Below are positions 35,956 to 47,478 of a stretch of DNA of 64,000 nucleotides, in pieces. The position numbers were made by a program, and so were the translations under genes. The notes beneath the pieces are model-generated. The model did not search any database, had not been told where the DNA came from, and saw only the letters and a list, made by a program, of their open reading frames with translations. Source of the stretch: Paracoccus stylophorae (GTDB lineage: Bacteria; Pseudomonadota; Alphaproteobacteria; Rhodobacterales; Rhodobacteraceae); assembly GCF_028553765.1 (NCBI RefSeq), contig NZ_CP067134.1, forward strand, positions 1,779,001-1,843,000. The letters run 5' to 3'. Each line of letters begins with the position of its first letter. The first letter of the stretch is position 1.

Positions 35956-36993
35956 TCAACGCAGCAAGCCGATCAGCCGGTCGACATCGTCCTCGGGCGT
36001 GTCCCACGAGGTGACGAAGCGCACCGGCACCGGGTCCAGCCCCTGGGCCGAACGGTCCGGCCACAGATGATAGATCGCACCGGCGGCGCGCGCCCGTTCA
36101 TGTGCCTCGGCCGGGATCGTGGCAAAGACCGCGTTCGACTGCACCGGCGCCAGCAGCCCGCCGCCGGCATCGCGCACGCCCTGGGCCAGTCGCGCCGCCA
36201 GCGCGTTGGCGCGCGCGGCCAACCGCAGCCACAACCCGTCCTCGATCAGCGCCAGCATCTGCGCCGCCAGAAAGCGTTGCTTGGAAAACACATGACCCGA
36301 CTGCTTGCGGCGGTAATCGAACCCCTCGGCCAGCGCGGGATCGAAGAACACCACGGCCTCGGCCGCCATGGCACCGTTCTTGGTGCCGCCGAAACACAGG
36401 ACATCGACGCCCGCGCGCCATGTCAGATCGGCGGCCGACCGGCTGCCCGAGGCGACGGCATTGGCGAAACGCGCCCCGTCCATGTGCACCGGCACCTTGA
36501 AACGGTGCGCCACGTCGGCCAGCGCGGCAATCCGGTCGGCGTCGTAGACGGTGCCCCATTCGGTCGCGTTGGTGATCGACACCATCGCGTTGCGCCCGCC
36601 GTTCAGCCCCGCACCGGCCCCGATCCGCAGCGCGTTTTCCAGCCGGTCCGCGTCGATCCGGCCGCAATCGCCGGGCAGCGTGACCAGCTTGGCGCCGTGG
36701 GAAAAGAACTCGGGCGCGCCGCATTCGCTGGTCTGGATATGCGCACCTTCGTGGCAATAGATGCGCCCGCCCACCGGGCACAGCTGCGCGCAGACCAGCG
36801 CATTGGCGGCGGTGCCGGTGGACACGAACCGGATCGCTGCCTCGGGCGCGTCCAGCGCGTCGCGGATGGCGGCTTCGGCGCGCGCGGTGACCGGGTCGGC
36901 GCCATACCCCATCATCGCGCCGCCATTGCACTCGGCCAGCGCCCGCAGGACATCCGGATGCGCGCCATAGGCGTTGTCCGAGGCGAAGTTCAC
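35956..36993 (-). CDS. low-specificity threonine aldolase family (PLP) enzyme
   Basis: This 345-residue fold-type I PLP enzyme probably cleaves L-threonine/allo-threonine to glycine and acetaldehyde. The PLP lysine is in CFGGTKNGAM and the cofactor-binding aspartate region is HMDGARFANA. The N-terminus FASDNAYGAHP fits the family after a GTG start at 36993 that overlaps the ycgN stop (TCGTGA). A longer frame upstream lies inside ycgN and is not protein-like. Confidence 0.92.
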   Translation of the reverse strand: MNFASDNAYGAHPDVLRALAECNGGAMMGYGADPVTARAEAAIRDALDAPEAAIRFVSTGTAANALVCAQLCPVGGRIYCHEGAHIQTSECGAPEFFSHGAKLVTLPGDCGRIDADRLENALRIGAGAGLNGGRNAMVSITNATEWGTVYDADRIAALADVAHRFKVPVHMDGARFANAVASGSRSAADLTWRAGVDVLCFGGTKNGAMAAEAVVFFDPALAEGFDYRRKQSGHVFSKQRFLAAQMLALIEDGLWLRLAARANALAARLAQGVRDAGGGLLAPVQSNAVFATIPAEAHERARAAGAIYHLWPDRSAQGLDPVPVRFVTSWDTPEDDVDRLIGLLR

Positions 36994-37433
36994 GACAGAT
37001 CCTCGATGATGTGCTGGTCCCAGTCTTCCTCGTCCACCTCGACCTCGCTGATGGTCCAGTCGCGGACGCTGACGCCTGCGCGATGCACCGCCTCGGGATC
37101 GCCCGACAGCAGATGATGCCACGGATAAAGGCTGCGCCCCTCGGCCCGCAGACGATAGGCGCAGGTGGCGGGCAGCCACCACGCGATCTCTTTCAGCTTG
37201 GCGGGGGTCAGCACCACGCATTCGGGCACGTAATCGTGCCGGTTGGGATACGAGCTGCACCGGCAGGCATGACCGTCCAGCAGCTTGCAGGCGACGCGGG
37301 TGAAGGCCAGCTCGCCCGTATCCTCGTATTCGATCTTGTTCAGGCAGCATTTGCCGCAGCCGTCGCACAGCGCCTCCCATTCGGGGCGGGTCAGCCGGTC
37401 CAGCGGCAATTCCCAGAACCTGTCACGCATCAC
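36990..37433 (-). CDS. YcgN-family cysteine cluster protein (UPF0260)
   Basis: The 147-residue protein has the conserved cysteine pattern CDGCGKCC (about 23-30), followed by further cysteines in ACKLL, CRCSSYPNR and CVVL, likely binding iron or an Fe-S cluster. The start is GTG 37433 or ATG 37430, overlapping the ribF stop. The function is unknown. It is translationally linked to both ribF and the threonine aldolase gene. Confidence 0.9.
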   Translation of the reverse strand: MMRDRFWELPLDRLTRPEWEALCDGCGKCCLNKIEYEDTGELAFTRVACKLLDGHACRCSSYPNRHDYVPECVVLTPAKLKEIAWWLPATCAYRLRAEGRSLYPWHHLLSGDPEAVHRAGVSVRDWTISEVEVDEEDWDQHIIEDLS

Positions 37434-38359
37434 GCGCCCGTCAGGACCTGGCGCGCCTGACGCGCATCGGCCGCAATCTGCGCGATCAGCGCATCAACGC
37501 TGTCGAATTTTTCTTCGTCGCGCAGGAATTCGACCAGCGCCACCGACAGGTGCTGGCCATAGAGATCGCCGTCGAAATCGAACAGATGCACCTCGAGGTT
37601 GGGCGCGTTGCGGCCGAACATCGGGCGCACGCCAAGGCTTGCGACGCCCTGGCAGGACGTCCGGTCGGGACCGGTCAGCACATCCACCAGCACCGCATAG
37701 ACGCCCAGACGCGGCAGATGCAGCCCGTCGAGACGCAGATTCGCGGTCGGCCAGCCGAGATCGCGGCCGCGCTTTTCGCCGTGCACGACCTCGCCCTCGA
37801 TCCGGTGCCAGTGGCCCAGCATGCGTTCGGCGTCGCGCACCCGCCCCTTGCTCAGCGCGATGCGGATCGCGGTCGAGCTGTAATCCTGCGTGCCGTTGCC
37901 GATCAGTTTGACGGCGGTCACGCCAAACCCCAGGGCCGCGCCCAGGTCGGCCAGCGTCTGCGCATCGCCCGCGCGTTTGCGGCCAAAGCGGAAATCGGCG
38001 CCCACCGTCATGTGCCGCACGCCCAGCCCGCCCACCAGCACGTCGCGCGCGAAGGCCTCGGGGGTCAGCCCGGCCAGAACCGGGCCGAAGGGCAGCTGAT
38101 ACAGATGATCGACGCCCAGACGCGCCAGCCGGTTGGCGCGCGATTCCGCGTTCATCAGCCGAAAGGGCGGCGCATCGGGATTGAAGAATTCGCGGGGATG
38201 CGGCTCGAATGTCAGGATGCCAAGGGGGGCGTCTGTGGCGCGTCCCGCCGCCTCGATCACCGCACGGTGGCCCAGATGCACGCCATCGAAATTGCCCATT
38301 GCGACGGTGGCCCCGCGTGCGTCGGGGGGTAATCCGCTCCAGTCGTCGTGGATGTGCAA
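37430..38359 (-). CDS. ribF: bifunctional riboflavin kinase / FAD synthetase
   Basis: RibF phosphorylates riboflavin to FMN and adenylates FMN to FAD. The N-terminal FAD synthetase domain has GNFDGVHLGHR (near residue 22) and the C-terminal kinase domain has GRDLGWPTANL (near 200). 309 residues is typical. The gene leads a coupled set ribF-ycgN-threonine aldolase. Confidence 0.96.
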   Translation of the reverse strand: MHIHDDWSGLPPDARGATVAMGNFDGVHLGHRAVIEAAGRATDAPLGILTFEPHPREFFNPDAPPFRLMNAESRANRLARLGVDHLYQLPFGPVLAGLTPEAFARDVLVGGLGVRHMTVGADFRFGRKRAGDAQTLADLGAALGFGVTAVKLIGNGTQDYSSTAIRIALSKGRVRDAERMLGHWHRIEGEVVHGEKRGRDLGWPTANLRLDGLHLPRLGVYAVLVDVLTGPDRTSCQGVASLGVRPMFGRNAPNLEVHLFDFDGDLYGQHLSVALVEFLRDEEKFDSVDALIAQIAADARQARQVLTGA

Positions 38360-38390
38360 TGGGCCCCCAGTCGAGGCGCCTGTTGCCCCG

Positions 38391-38846
38391 TCAGTCGAAC
38401 TTGCGGCTTGGGGCCAGCACGACCGCCTCGCCTTTCAGCACGACCGTATCGCCTACCAGACAACGGGTTGCAAGCGTCACCCGGCGTTTCGCGTGGTCGA
38501 TCGTCTCGACCGTGACCTCGGCCCGGACGGTGTCGCCCGGGCGCACCGGCGCCATGAATTTCAGCGTCTGTCCCAGATAGACGGTGCCGTGTCCGGGCAA
38601 CTGTTCGCCGATCACCGCCGAGATCAACCCGGCGGTCAGCATGCCGTGGGCGATGCGGCCCTCGAAGATGGTGTCCTGGGCATATTCCTCATCCAGATGG
38701 ACCGGGTTTCTGTCGGTCGAGACCTCGGCGAACAGGTCGATATCGCGATCCGTCACCTGTTTTTGCAGATGCCGGGTCATGCCGACCTCAAGATCCTCGA
38801 TAACGATCGTGCCGCGGGGGAAGTTGTCGAACATGGTGTCGTCCAT
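38391..38846 (-). CDS. MaoC-family (R)-specific hydratase-like protein
   Basis: This hot-dog fold protein carries the hydratase-2 motif in STDRNPVHLDEEYA and GRIAHGML, where Asp and His act in hydration of enoyl-CoA. Starting at ATG 38846 the product has 151 residues; ATG 38834 (MFDNFPRG) is equally possible because neither has a strong ribosome site. The substrate is probably an enoyl-CoA such as crotonyl- or mesaconyl-type, but this is not readable from the sequence. Confidence 0.88.
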   Translation of the reverse strand: MDDTMFDNFPRGTIVIEDLEVGMTRHLQKQVTDRDIDLFAEVSTDRNPVHLDEEYAQDTIFEGRIAHGMLTAGLISAVIGEQLPGHGTVYLGQTLKFMAPVRPGDTVRAEVTVETIDHAKRRVTLATRCLVGDTVVLKGEAVVLAPSRKFD

Positions 38847-38971
38847 CGCAAAAGCCGCTTTCAACGCTTGATGCTGCATAGCAGCATTTTCGGCGCGGCG
38901 CAATAAAATAACCGAACTGTCGCGCGTTCTATCTATTTGTTACGCAGCCACCGCCTGCCCGACTGGACATG

Positions 38972-39000
38972 AAAACGCCCGCGCCACGAATGGCGCGGGC
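38972..39000 (-). terminator. UUCG-loop Rho-independent terminator of the HAD gene
   Basis: On the minus strand a perfect 10-bp stem GCCCGCGCCA/TGGCGCGGGC closes a TTCG tetraloop and is followed by GTTTTC. It starts 23 bases after the HAD-hydrolase stop. Confidence 0.88.
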
Positions 39001-39023
39001 GGTCAGTGTTTCGTTCGGCCCGG

Positions 39024-39893
39024 TTACCGCAGCCGGCCGATGGCGAATTCCGGCTGCTGATGGTGATGGGCCAGCCATTCGCGCAGCAATTCGGGCTGGG
39101 GATTTTCGACATCGGGTCCGAACGCCTGCGCCGCCAGTCCGCCGGTGATGAACAGCGCGTCGATCCCTTCCTGCCGCGCGCCGCGGATATCGGTGTTGAT
39201 GCCGTCCCCGATCGCCAGGATCCGGGCATCGTCGCCCAATTCCATCTGCCGCCGCGCCCGTTCGTAGATGGGCGGATGCGGCTTGCCGAAATAAAGCGCC
39301 GTTCCGCCTAGATCCTCATAGAATTCGGCCAGCGCACCGGCGCAATAGATCCGCCTTTCGCCCATGTCGACGACCACGTCCGGGTTGGCGCACAGCATCT
39401 TCAGCCCGCGCTGCTGCGCCGCCATCAGCCGTGACCGGTAATCGTCCGGCGCCTCGTTATCCTCATCGAACGGGCCGGTCGCCACGATTCCCTCGGCCTC
39501 TTCCAGCGGGACGCGCGTGATCGGCGGGGCGTCGGTCCATTCGGGCGGGATGTCGTCGAAGAACCCGTCATCCTTCACCGTGCCGATATGCCAGACCCTG
39601 CGGCCGACCGCGCCCGCAAACATCGCCTGCTGCGCGGCGTCGCCCGAACTGATCACCAGATCCCAGGCATCGCGCGGCACGCCCATGCGGTCCAGCTGCG
39701 CGATCACATAGGGGTGCGGGCGCGGCGCGTTGGTCATCAGCACCACGCCGCCGCCCCCGCGGCGATAGTCCTGCAACGCAGCCACCGCCGCCGGATAGGG
39801 CTGTTTCCCGTTATGCAGACAGCCCCACAGATCGCAGAACAGCGCGTCGTAATCCGCGCCGATCTGCGACAGACGCTCGATGATGCGGGTCAT
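39024..39893 (-). CDS. HAD-superfamily hydrolase, TIGR01459 / NagD-like
   Basis: The 289-residue subclass IIA HAD phosphatase has motif I CDLWGCLHNG (near residue 19, nucleophile D20), motif II LMTNAPRP, and motif III/IV with FGKPHPP and IGDGINTDI. The second motif I Asp is replaced (DLWGC rather than DxDG), as is usual in this subgroup. It is coupled to ppaC by a TGATG junction. Its substrate is unknown. Confidence 0.92.
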   Translation of the reverse strand: MTRIIERLSQIGADYDALFCDLWGCLHNGKQPYPAAVAALQDYRRGGGGVVLMTNAPRPHPYVIAQLDRMGVPRDAWDLVISSGDAAQQAMFAGAVGRRVWHIGTVKDDGFFDDIPPEWTDAPPITRVPLEEAEGIVATGPFDEDNEAPDDYRSRLMAAQQRGLKMLCANPDVVVDMGERRIYCAGALAEFYEDLGGTALYFGKPHPPIYERARRQMELGDDARILAIGDGINTDIRGARQEGIDALFITGGLAAQAFGPDVENPQPELLREWLAHHHQQPEFAIGRLR

Positions 39894-40810
39894 CAGACGG
39901 TCAGGAACGGGATGATCTGCTTCTTGCGGCTCATGACGCCGGGCAGAACGACGGTGTCGCCGGTGACGGTGACGCCAAAGCTTTTTTCGGCGATCTGCCT
40001 GACGAAATCATTGGGGACCAGCAGCGTCGCCTCTTCCTTCAGGATATCGACGATGAACAACAGAACCTCGTCGGCGCTGTCGGCTGCGGCCACGGCGGGC
40101 ATCGCGGCGACCAGCGCATCCTTGCGCGCCAGCAGGGTCTGCGGCGCGGTGGTTTCCAGCACCGAGACGCGCAGTTGCTTGCCGTCCAGCCTGTATTCCT
40201 TGCTGTCCATGCGCAGCAGCGCGTCATCGGTGAAGGCGCTGACATCGGATTTCGCGGCGAACATCTCGTTGGCGTAATCGGTGATGTTCAGCCCCAGATC
40301 GGCGGCCAGCTTTTCGGCCACGGCGCGGTCATGCGCGGTGGTGGTGGGGCTGCGGAATTCCAGCGTGTCCGACAGGATGCAGGTCAGCATCGCGGCCTTG
40401 ACGCCCTGGGGCGCGCGCGCCATGTCGTCGCCGATCAGGTCGTGCATGATCGTCGCCGTGCAGGCCAGCGGCCGGATGGTGATGTTGATCGGCGTCTTCG
40501 TCCGGATCCCGCCGGCCAGCAGATGATGGTCGATGATCTCGATCACGTCGGCATCGTTGATGCCGGCCGGCAGTTCGGCGGGGTTGTTCGTGTCCACGAT
40601 CACGCAGGTATCGCCCTTGCCGACATCCGCGACGATCTCGGGCTTGTCGAGGTTCCAGCGGCTCAGCATCCATGCGGCTTCGGTGTTGGGTTCGCCTTGC
40701 AGGATCGCCTTGGCCGGGGTCTTGCGGACCTCGTTCAGATACCACGCCCAGATGATGGGCGAGCCGGTCGAGTCGGTGTCGGGAGAGGTGTGGCCGAAAA
40801 CCTTGATCAT
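39893..40810 (-). CDS. ppaC: manganese-dependent inorganic pyrophosphatase (family II)
   Basis: The enzyme hydrolyses PPi, a product of acs and many synthetases. The DHH-type metal motifs are visible: GHTSPDTDS near residue 6, DTNN near 73, and IIDHHLLAGG near 92. The C-terminal SRKKQIIPFL binds phosphate. 305 residues fits. AAAGGTG precedes ATG 40810. It is co-transcribed with the HAD gene. Confidence 0.96.
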   Translation of the reverse strand: MIKVFGHTSPDTDSTGSPIIWAWYLNEVRKTPAKAILQGEPNTEAAWMLSRWNLDKPEIVADVGKGDTCVIVDTNNPAELPAGINDADVIEIIDHHLLAGGIRTKTPINITIRPLACTATIMHDLIGDDMARAPQGVKAAMLTCILSDTLEFRSPTTTAHDRAVAEKLAADLGLNITDYANEMFAAKSDVSAFTDDALLRMDSKEYRLDGKQLRVSVLETTAPQTLLARKDALVAAMPAVAAADSADEVLLFIVDILKEEATLLVPNDFVRQIAEKSFGVTVTGDTVVLPGVMSRKKQIIPFLTV

Positions 40811-40935
40811 GTTGCACCTTTGCGGGTTCGGATTTTGCGCGCCTTATAGGTGCGAAACCGGGCGATGTCCACGCGGCCCGGCAGCCGGGTCCGGACTGAC
40901 GGTTCAGCGGGTCCGCACGCCGCGTTTCACGCATG

Positions 40936-40962
40936 AAAAAGGCGCCCCTCACCGGGGGCGCC
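40936..40962 (-). terminator. Rho-independent terminator of carD
   Basis: On the minus strand GGCGCCCC/GGGGCGCC with a 6-base loop is followed by TTTTTC. It begins 36 bases after the carD stop. Confidence 0.88.
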
Positions 40963-40997
40963 TTTCGCGCAATCGGGGCGGCGTCATCCGGGCGGCG

Positions 40998-41507
40998 TCA
41001 GGCCGCGCGCGACACCAGCACGTCTTCGACGCGCTTCTGCGCGGCGCCTTCGTCCAGCCCGCTGACCGCCGCGACCTCGCGCGTCAGCCGGTCAAGCGCG
41101 GCTTCGTAAAGCTGACGCTCGGAATAGGATTGCTCGCGCTGATCGTCGTTGCGATGCAGGTCGCGGACCACCTCGGCGATCGACATCAGATCGCCCGAGT
41201 TGATCTTCTGGTCGTATTCCTGCGCGCGGCGCGACCACATGGCGCGCTTGACGCGCGCCTTGCCCTTCAGCGTTTCCAGCGCACGGTCGATCAGGTCGGG
41301 CGTCGACAGGCCGCGCATGCCGATCTCGGTGGCGCGGGCGGTCGGGACGCGCAGCGTCATCTTGTCCTTGTCGAACGAGATGACGAACATTTCCAGCCGC
41401 AATCCGGCGACTTCCTGTTCTTCGATGGACACGATCCGGCCGACGCCATGCGCGGGATAAACCACGAAATCATCGGGGCGGAATTCGTTCTTCTTGGTCT
41501 TGGACAT
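40998..41507 (-). CDS. carD: CarD-family RNA polymerase-binding regulator
   Basis: CarD binds the RNA polymerase beta subunit and stabilises open complexes at many promoters, as shown for Rhodobacter sphaeroides. The 169-residue protein has an N-terminal Tudor-like RNAP-interaction domain (FRPDDFVVYPAHGVGRI) and a helical DNA-binding C-terminus. AGAGGAA lies upstream of ATG 41507. A long leader with a strong hairpin precedes it. Confidence 0.95.
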   Translation of the reverse strand: MSKTKKNEFRPDDFVVYPAHGVGRIVSIEEQEVAGLRLEMFVISFDKDKMTLRVPTARATEIGMRGLSTPDLIDRALETLKGKARVKRAMWSRRAQEYDQKINSGDLMSIAEVVRDLHRNDDQREQSYSERQLYEAALDRLTREVAAVSGLDEGAAQKRVEDVLVSRAA

Positions 41508-41595
41508 ATGGGTTCCTCTGGGTGGTGCCGTTTTCCCGGCACAAAGGACCGCAAGCGGCGGCTGCCGCCTTCGGTCCGTCTTGATCCTGTCATTG

Positions 41596-41620
41596 CCCCC
41601 TGCACGCAGAATGCAGGGGG
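41596..41620 (-). promoter_or_regulatory. stable hairpin in the carD leader
   Basis: CCCCCTGCA/TGCAGGGGG forms a perfect 9-bp stem with a 7-base loop, 89 bases upstream of the carD start. No U-run follows, so it is more likely an mRNA-stability or regulatory element than a terminator. Confidence 0.4.
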
Positions 41621-41690
41621 ACACAGCGGGGGCGCGCATCCGTCGGCCTCTGATTTCCACCAGATGCGAAATGATAATTGAACATACCAT

Positions 41691-41714
41691 AAATAAGGCG
41701 CTAAAAAAAGCGCC
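41691..41714 (-). terminator. possible terminator downstream of fdxA
   Basis: On the minus strand GGCGCT/AGCGCC with a 6-T loop is followed by TTATTT. It lies 135 bases after the fdxA stop and the stem is short, so it may be weak. Confidence 0.45.
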
Positions 41715-41848
41715 GCGATTCTGTCAGGAAATCGGGCCGCGGCAAAGGAATATCGCCGCGATGCCAATGGGTTGGGCTATGTTCGCCCAAAATAGCGCGG
41801 CCGTGCGGGGCGCGAATCACCCCCGCAGCGGCGGCCCGGTTCGGGGCG

Positions 41849-42187
41849 TCAATCCCCCTCGCCGGGCGCTTCCGAGAAATACTTGTCCAGCTTGCCATCG
41901 ACGCCGTCCATCTCTTCGGCGGTGGGCAAGGGATCCTTCTTCTGGGTAATCACCGGCCATTGTTCCGAATATTTCCGGTTGAACTCGACCCATTTCTCCA
42001 TGTCCGGTTCGGTATCGGGGCGGATCGCGTCGGCGGGACATTCCGGCTCGCACACGCCGCAGTCGATGCATTCGTCCGGATGGATGACCAATGTATTCTC
42101 GCCTTCGTAGAAGCAGTCCACCGGGCATACTTCGACGCAATCGGTATATTTGCACATGATGCAATTATCGGTGACGACGTAGGTCAT
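41849..42187 (-). CDS. fdxA: 7Fe ferredoxin FdxA
   Basis: This 112-residue seven-iron ferredoxin carries electrons in the cytoplasm. The first cluster ligands are in [14 protein letters not shown] (3Fe-4S side) and the second in [12 protein letters not shown] (4Fe-4S). The C-terminal extension with [13 protein letters not shown] is typical of alphaproteobacterial FdxA. GGGAG lies before ATG 42187. The block helicase - S4 - fdxA - carD is a familiar order in Rhodobacterales. Confidence 0.96.
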   Translation of the reverse strand: MTYVVTDNCIMCKYTDCVEVCPVDCFYEGENTLVIHPDECIDCGVCEPECPADAIRPDTEPDMEKWVEFNRKYSEQWPVITQKKDPLPTAEEMDGVDGKLDKYFSEAPGEGD

Positions 42188-42339
42188 GGCACGCTCCCAT
42201 CCGGTCAGCGGCTAGGTACTCCCGGCAGCGGCATCATTCAAGGCCGGGGCCGGGGAAAAGACCGGCGTTCCGGCCTTTGCGCGGTTCCCGGACGCGCGTT
42301 CCACGCCCGGCCCGGCGCGGCGAATACCGTCTTGGCCGA

Positions 42340-42614
42340 TCATTCCCCCTCGCCGATTTCGGCATACAGGGTCTGCGCCTCGCTGGCCGGGCCGCGCCGT
42401 GTGCCAAGCGCCAGGACCGTCAGGCTGCGCACCCGACCGTGGGCCGAGACGACCAGCCGGTCGCCCGGCTTCACGCTGCGGCCGGGTTTGCGGCAGGGTT
42501 GTCCGTTCAGACGCACTCCGCCGCCCTCGATCCGTTCGGCCGCGAGGCCGCGCGACCTGAACAGCCGGGCGTGAAACAGCCACTTGTCCAGCCGCAGCGC
42601 GCCGCCAGCCTCGG

Positions 42615-42618
<4 letters not shown>
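42340..42618 (-). CDS. S4-domain RNA-binding protein (HslR-like)
   Basis: This 92-residue protein consists of an S4 RNA-binding domain (RLDKWLFHARLFRSRGLAAERI...VRLNG near residues 9-40) with a basic surface. HslR-like proteins bind stalled 50S subunits carrying peptidyl-tRNA. Its ATG overlaps the stop of the helicase gene (ATGA). Confidence 0.92.
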
Positions 42619-45572
<2,954 letters not shown>

Positions 45573-45576
45573 GGCG

Positions 45577-46119
45577 TCAGATATCTGTGCCCTGATCGTC
45601 GCGTTCCAGACGCCGGACCCCGTCAAGCGCCTCTTGCTGATGGGGATGGATGGCAAGGCTTTCGCGATAGGCGGTCAGCGCGCCCTCGGTGTCGCCGATC
45701 TCTTCCAGCATCGCGCCAAGCTGGGTCAGCGCGGCAAAATGCCGCGGCTCAAGCTGCAGGGTGCGGGCCAGATCGGCCGCAGCCGGCCCGAACTGGCCGA
45801 TCGTCGCAAAGGCCGCCGCGCGCGCCTGCCAGCCGGCGGCGAAATCGGGGGCGTGGTCGGTCAGCGCGGTCAGATGGCCGATGGCTTCCTGCGCGTCGCC
45901 GCGGTCCAGCGCCTCCTCCCCGCGCTTCAGCAGCAGATCCATCGACGCCGACCCGGATCTGGACCAGGCGCGCAGGATGTCCGATTCGGCGATGCGCCAG
46001 CCCTCGCCCTCGGGTTCGGCCAGCGTGTCGAACAGCGCGTCCATGTCCGGCGCGTCCTGCGCGATGGCTGCGGACGGCCCGCCCAAAGCCATTGCCAGAA
46101 CGAACAAAATCGTAATCAT
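45577..46119 (-). CDS. exported tetratricopeptide-repeat protein
   Basis: The 180-residue protein has a signal peptide (MITILFVLAMALGGPSAAIAQ, cut after about residue 21) followed by three TPR-like helical hairpins with the usual A/G/Y spacing (about 60-165). It is periplasmic and probably mediates protein contacts; no enzymatic motif is seen. ATG 46119 is chosen because the signal peptide begins there. It lies four bases upstream of the helicase gene. Confidence 0.85.
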   Translation of the reverse strand: MITILFVLAMALGGPSAAIAQDAPDMDALFDTLAEPEGEGWRIAESDILRAWSRSGSASMDLLLKRGEEALDRGDAQEAIGHLTALTDHAPDFAAGWQARAAAFATIGQFGPAAADLARTLQLEPRHFAALTQLGAMLEEIGDTEGALTAYRESLAIHPHQQEALDGVRRLERDDQGTDI

Positions 46120-46235
46120 TCGGGCGCAGCTTGCCGCTACGGCGGGGTGGTAATGGGGGCGTTCCGGGCGCATAACCGACATGTAACCCAGCCCGCATGG
46201 CGGGCGCCAGCCACAGCGCGTTGAAGAGGACCGAA

Positions 46236-46520
46236 ATGAGCAAAGTTGTGAACGCCGCCGTCGAGAAGCTGAACGAAAAGATCGGCAGCTTCGAATCGAC
46301 CGCGAAATTCGTGATCGAGGACGAAGGCTCGATCATGATCGACGAAAGCGGGGCGCGCGCGGCCGACGACGAGGCCGAGGTCACGCTGCATGCCAGCCGC
46401 GACACGTTCGAGGGCATCCTTGACGGCAGCGTCAATCCGGCGACCGCCTTCATGACCGGCAAGCTGAAGATCGACGGCGACATGGGCACGGCGATGAAGC
46501 TGGGTCAGGCCCTGTCCTGA
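46236..46520 (+). CDS. SCP2 sterol-binding domain protein
   Basis: This 94-residue single SCP2 domain protein belongs to a family with a hydrophobic cavity for lipids or acyl-CoA. The C-terminal AFMTGKLKIDGDMGTAMKL is the recognisable signature. GAAGAGGA precedes ATG 46236. It is followed 10 bases later by an alpha/beta hydrolase gene, suggesting a shared lipid-related role. Confidence 0.92.
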   Translation: MSKVVNAAVEKLNEKIGSFESTAKFVIEDEGSIMIDESGARAADDEAEVTLHASRDTFEGILDGSVNPATAFMTGKLKIDGDMGTAMKLGQALS

Positions 46521-46530
46521 TCGCCCGGCC

Positions 46531-47475
46531 TTGACCCAGACCGCACCCTTTCACCAGTTGCCGGGCGACATGTCGCGCCCGGCCGATGCCTTCTTCGTCA
46601 CGGCCGAGGATGGCGTCAGGCTGCGCCTGGGGCTGTGGCGCGGCGATGCCGACCGGGTCGCGGGGACCGTGCTGCTGTTTCCCGGCCGCACCGAATATAT
46701 CGAGAAATATGCCCCCGTCGCGCACCGCCTGAACGCCGAAGGCTATGATGTGCTGGCCATCGACTGGCGCGGACAGGGGATGTCGGATCGCCTGCAGGAC
46801 GATCCGCGCCCCGGCCATGTGCGCGACTTCACGGATTATCAGCTTGACGTGGTCGAGATGATTGTGACCGCGACCGATCTGGACCTGCCGCAGCCTTGGC
46901 ATCTTCTGGCGCATTCGATGGGCGGCTGCATCGGGCTGGCGGCCCTGCATGACGATCTGCCGGTGGCCAGCGCGGTGTTCTCGGCGCCGATGTGGGGGAT
47001 CAACCTGCGCCGGATGCCGCAGCGCATCGCCCTGGGCCTTGCCTCGCTGGCCGCGCGTCTGGGCCGCGCCGGGCGGTCGGCACCGGGCAGCGGCTCGGGC
47101 ATCACCTATCTGGTGGATGAGGCGTTCGGGTCCAACCTGCTGACCAACGATGTCGATAACTGGTGCCGGCTGCTGCGCGAGGCGGCATCATGGCCCGACC
47201 TGACCATCGGCGGCGCAAGCTATCAATGGGTGTCGGGGGCGCTGCGGGAATGTTCGCGGCTGGCGGCGATGGACTCGCCCGATCTGCCGGTCACCGTCTC
47301 GCTTGGCACGGACGAAAACGTGGTCTCACACGCCGCCATCCGAGACCGGATCGACCGCTGGCCCGGCGCCCGGCTGCTGGAGATCGAGGGCGCCCGGCAC
47401 GAGGTGCTGATGGACACGCCCGATCTGCAACAGCAATTCTACGACGCCGCGCTGGCGCGGTTCAAAGGCGTTTAA
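46531..47475 (+). CDS. alpha/beta hydrolase, lysophospholipase-like
   Basis: This 314-residue serine hydrolase of the monoglyceride lipase / PldB type has catalytic S129 in AHSMGG (first Gly replaced by Ala), an acid residue in LGTDENVVSH, and a His in GARHEVLMD. The start is probably TTG 46531; ATG 46570 would give a protein 13 residues shorter. It lies just after the SCP2 gene and likely hydrolyses lysophospholipid or monoacylglycerol esters. Confidence 0.88.
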   Translation: MTQTAPFHQLPGDMSRPADAFFVTAEDGVRLRLGLWRGDADRVAGTVLLFPGRTEYIEKYAPVAHRLNAEGYDVLAIDWRGQGMSDRLQDDPRPGHVRDFTDYQLDVVEMIVTATDLDLPQPWHLLAHSMGGCIGLAALHDDLPVASAVFSAPMWGINLRRMPQRIALGLASLAARLGRAGRSAPGSGSGITYLVDEAFGSNLLTNDVDNWCRLLREAASWPDLTIGGASYQWVSGALRECSRLAAMDSPDLPVTVSLGTDENVVSHAAIRDRIDRWPGARLLEIEGARHEVLMDTPDLQQQFYDAALARFKGV

Positions 47476-47478
47476 GGC

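Larger units (their letters stand above)
41508..41848 (-). promoter_or_regulatory. carD upstream region, no gene seen
   Basis: This stretch of about 340 bases has no convincing gene. On the minus strand it holds, in order, the fdxA 3' flank, a weak terminator, an AT-rich patch (about 41665-41700) suited to a carD promoter, and the stable leader hairpin at 41596-41620. Confidence 0.5.
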
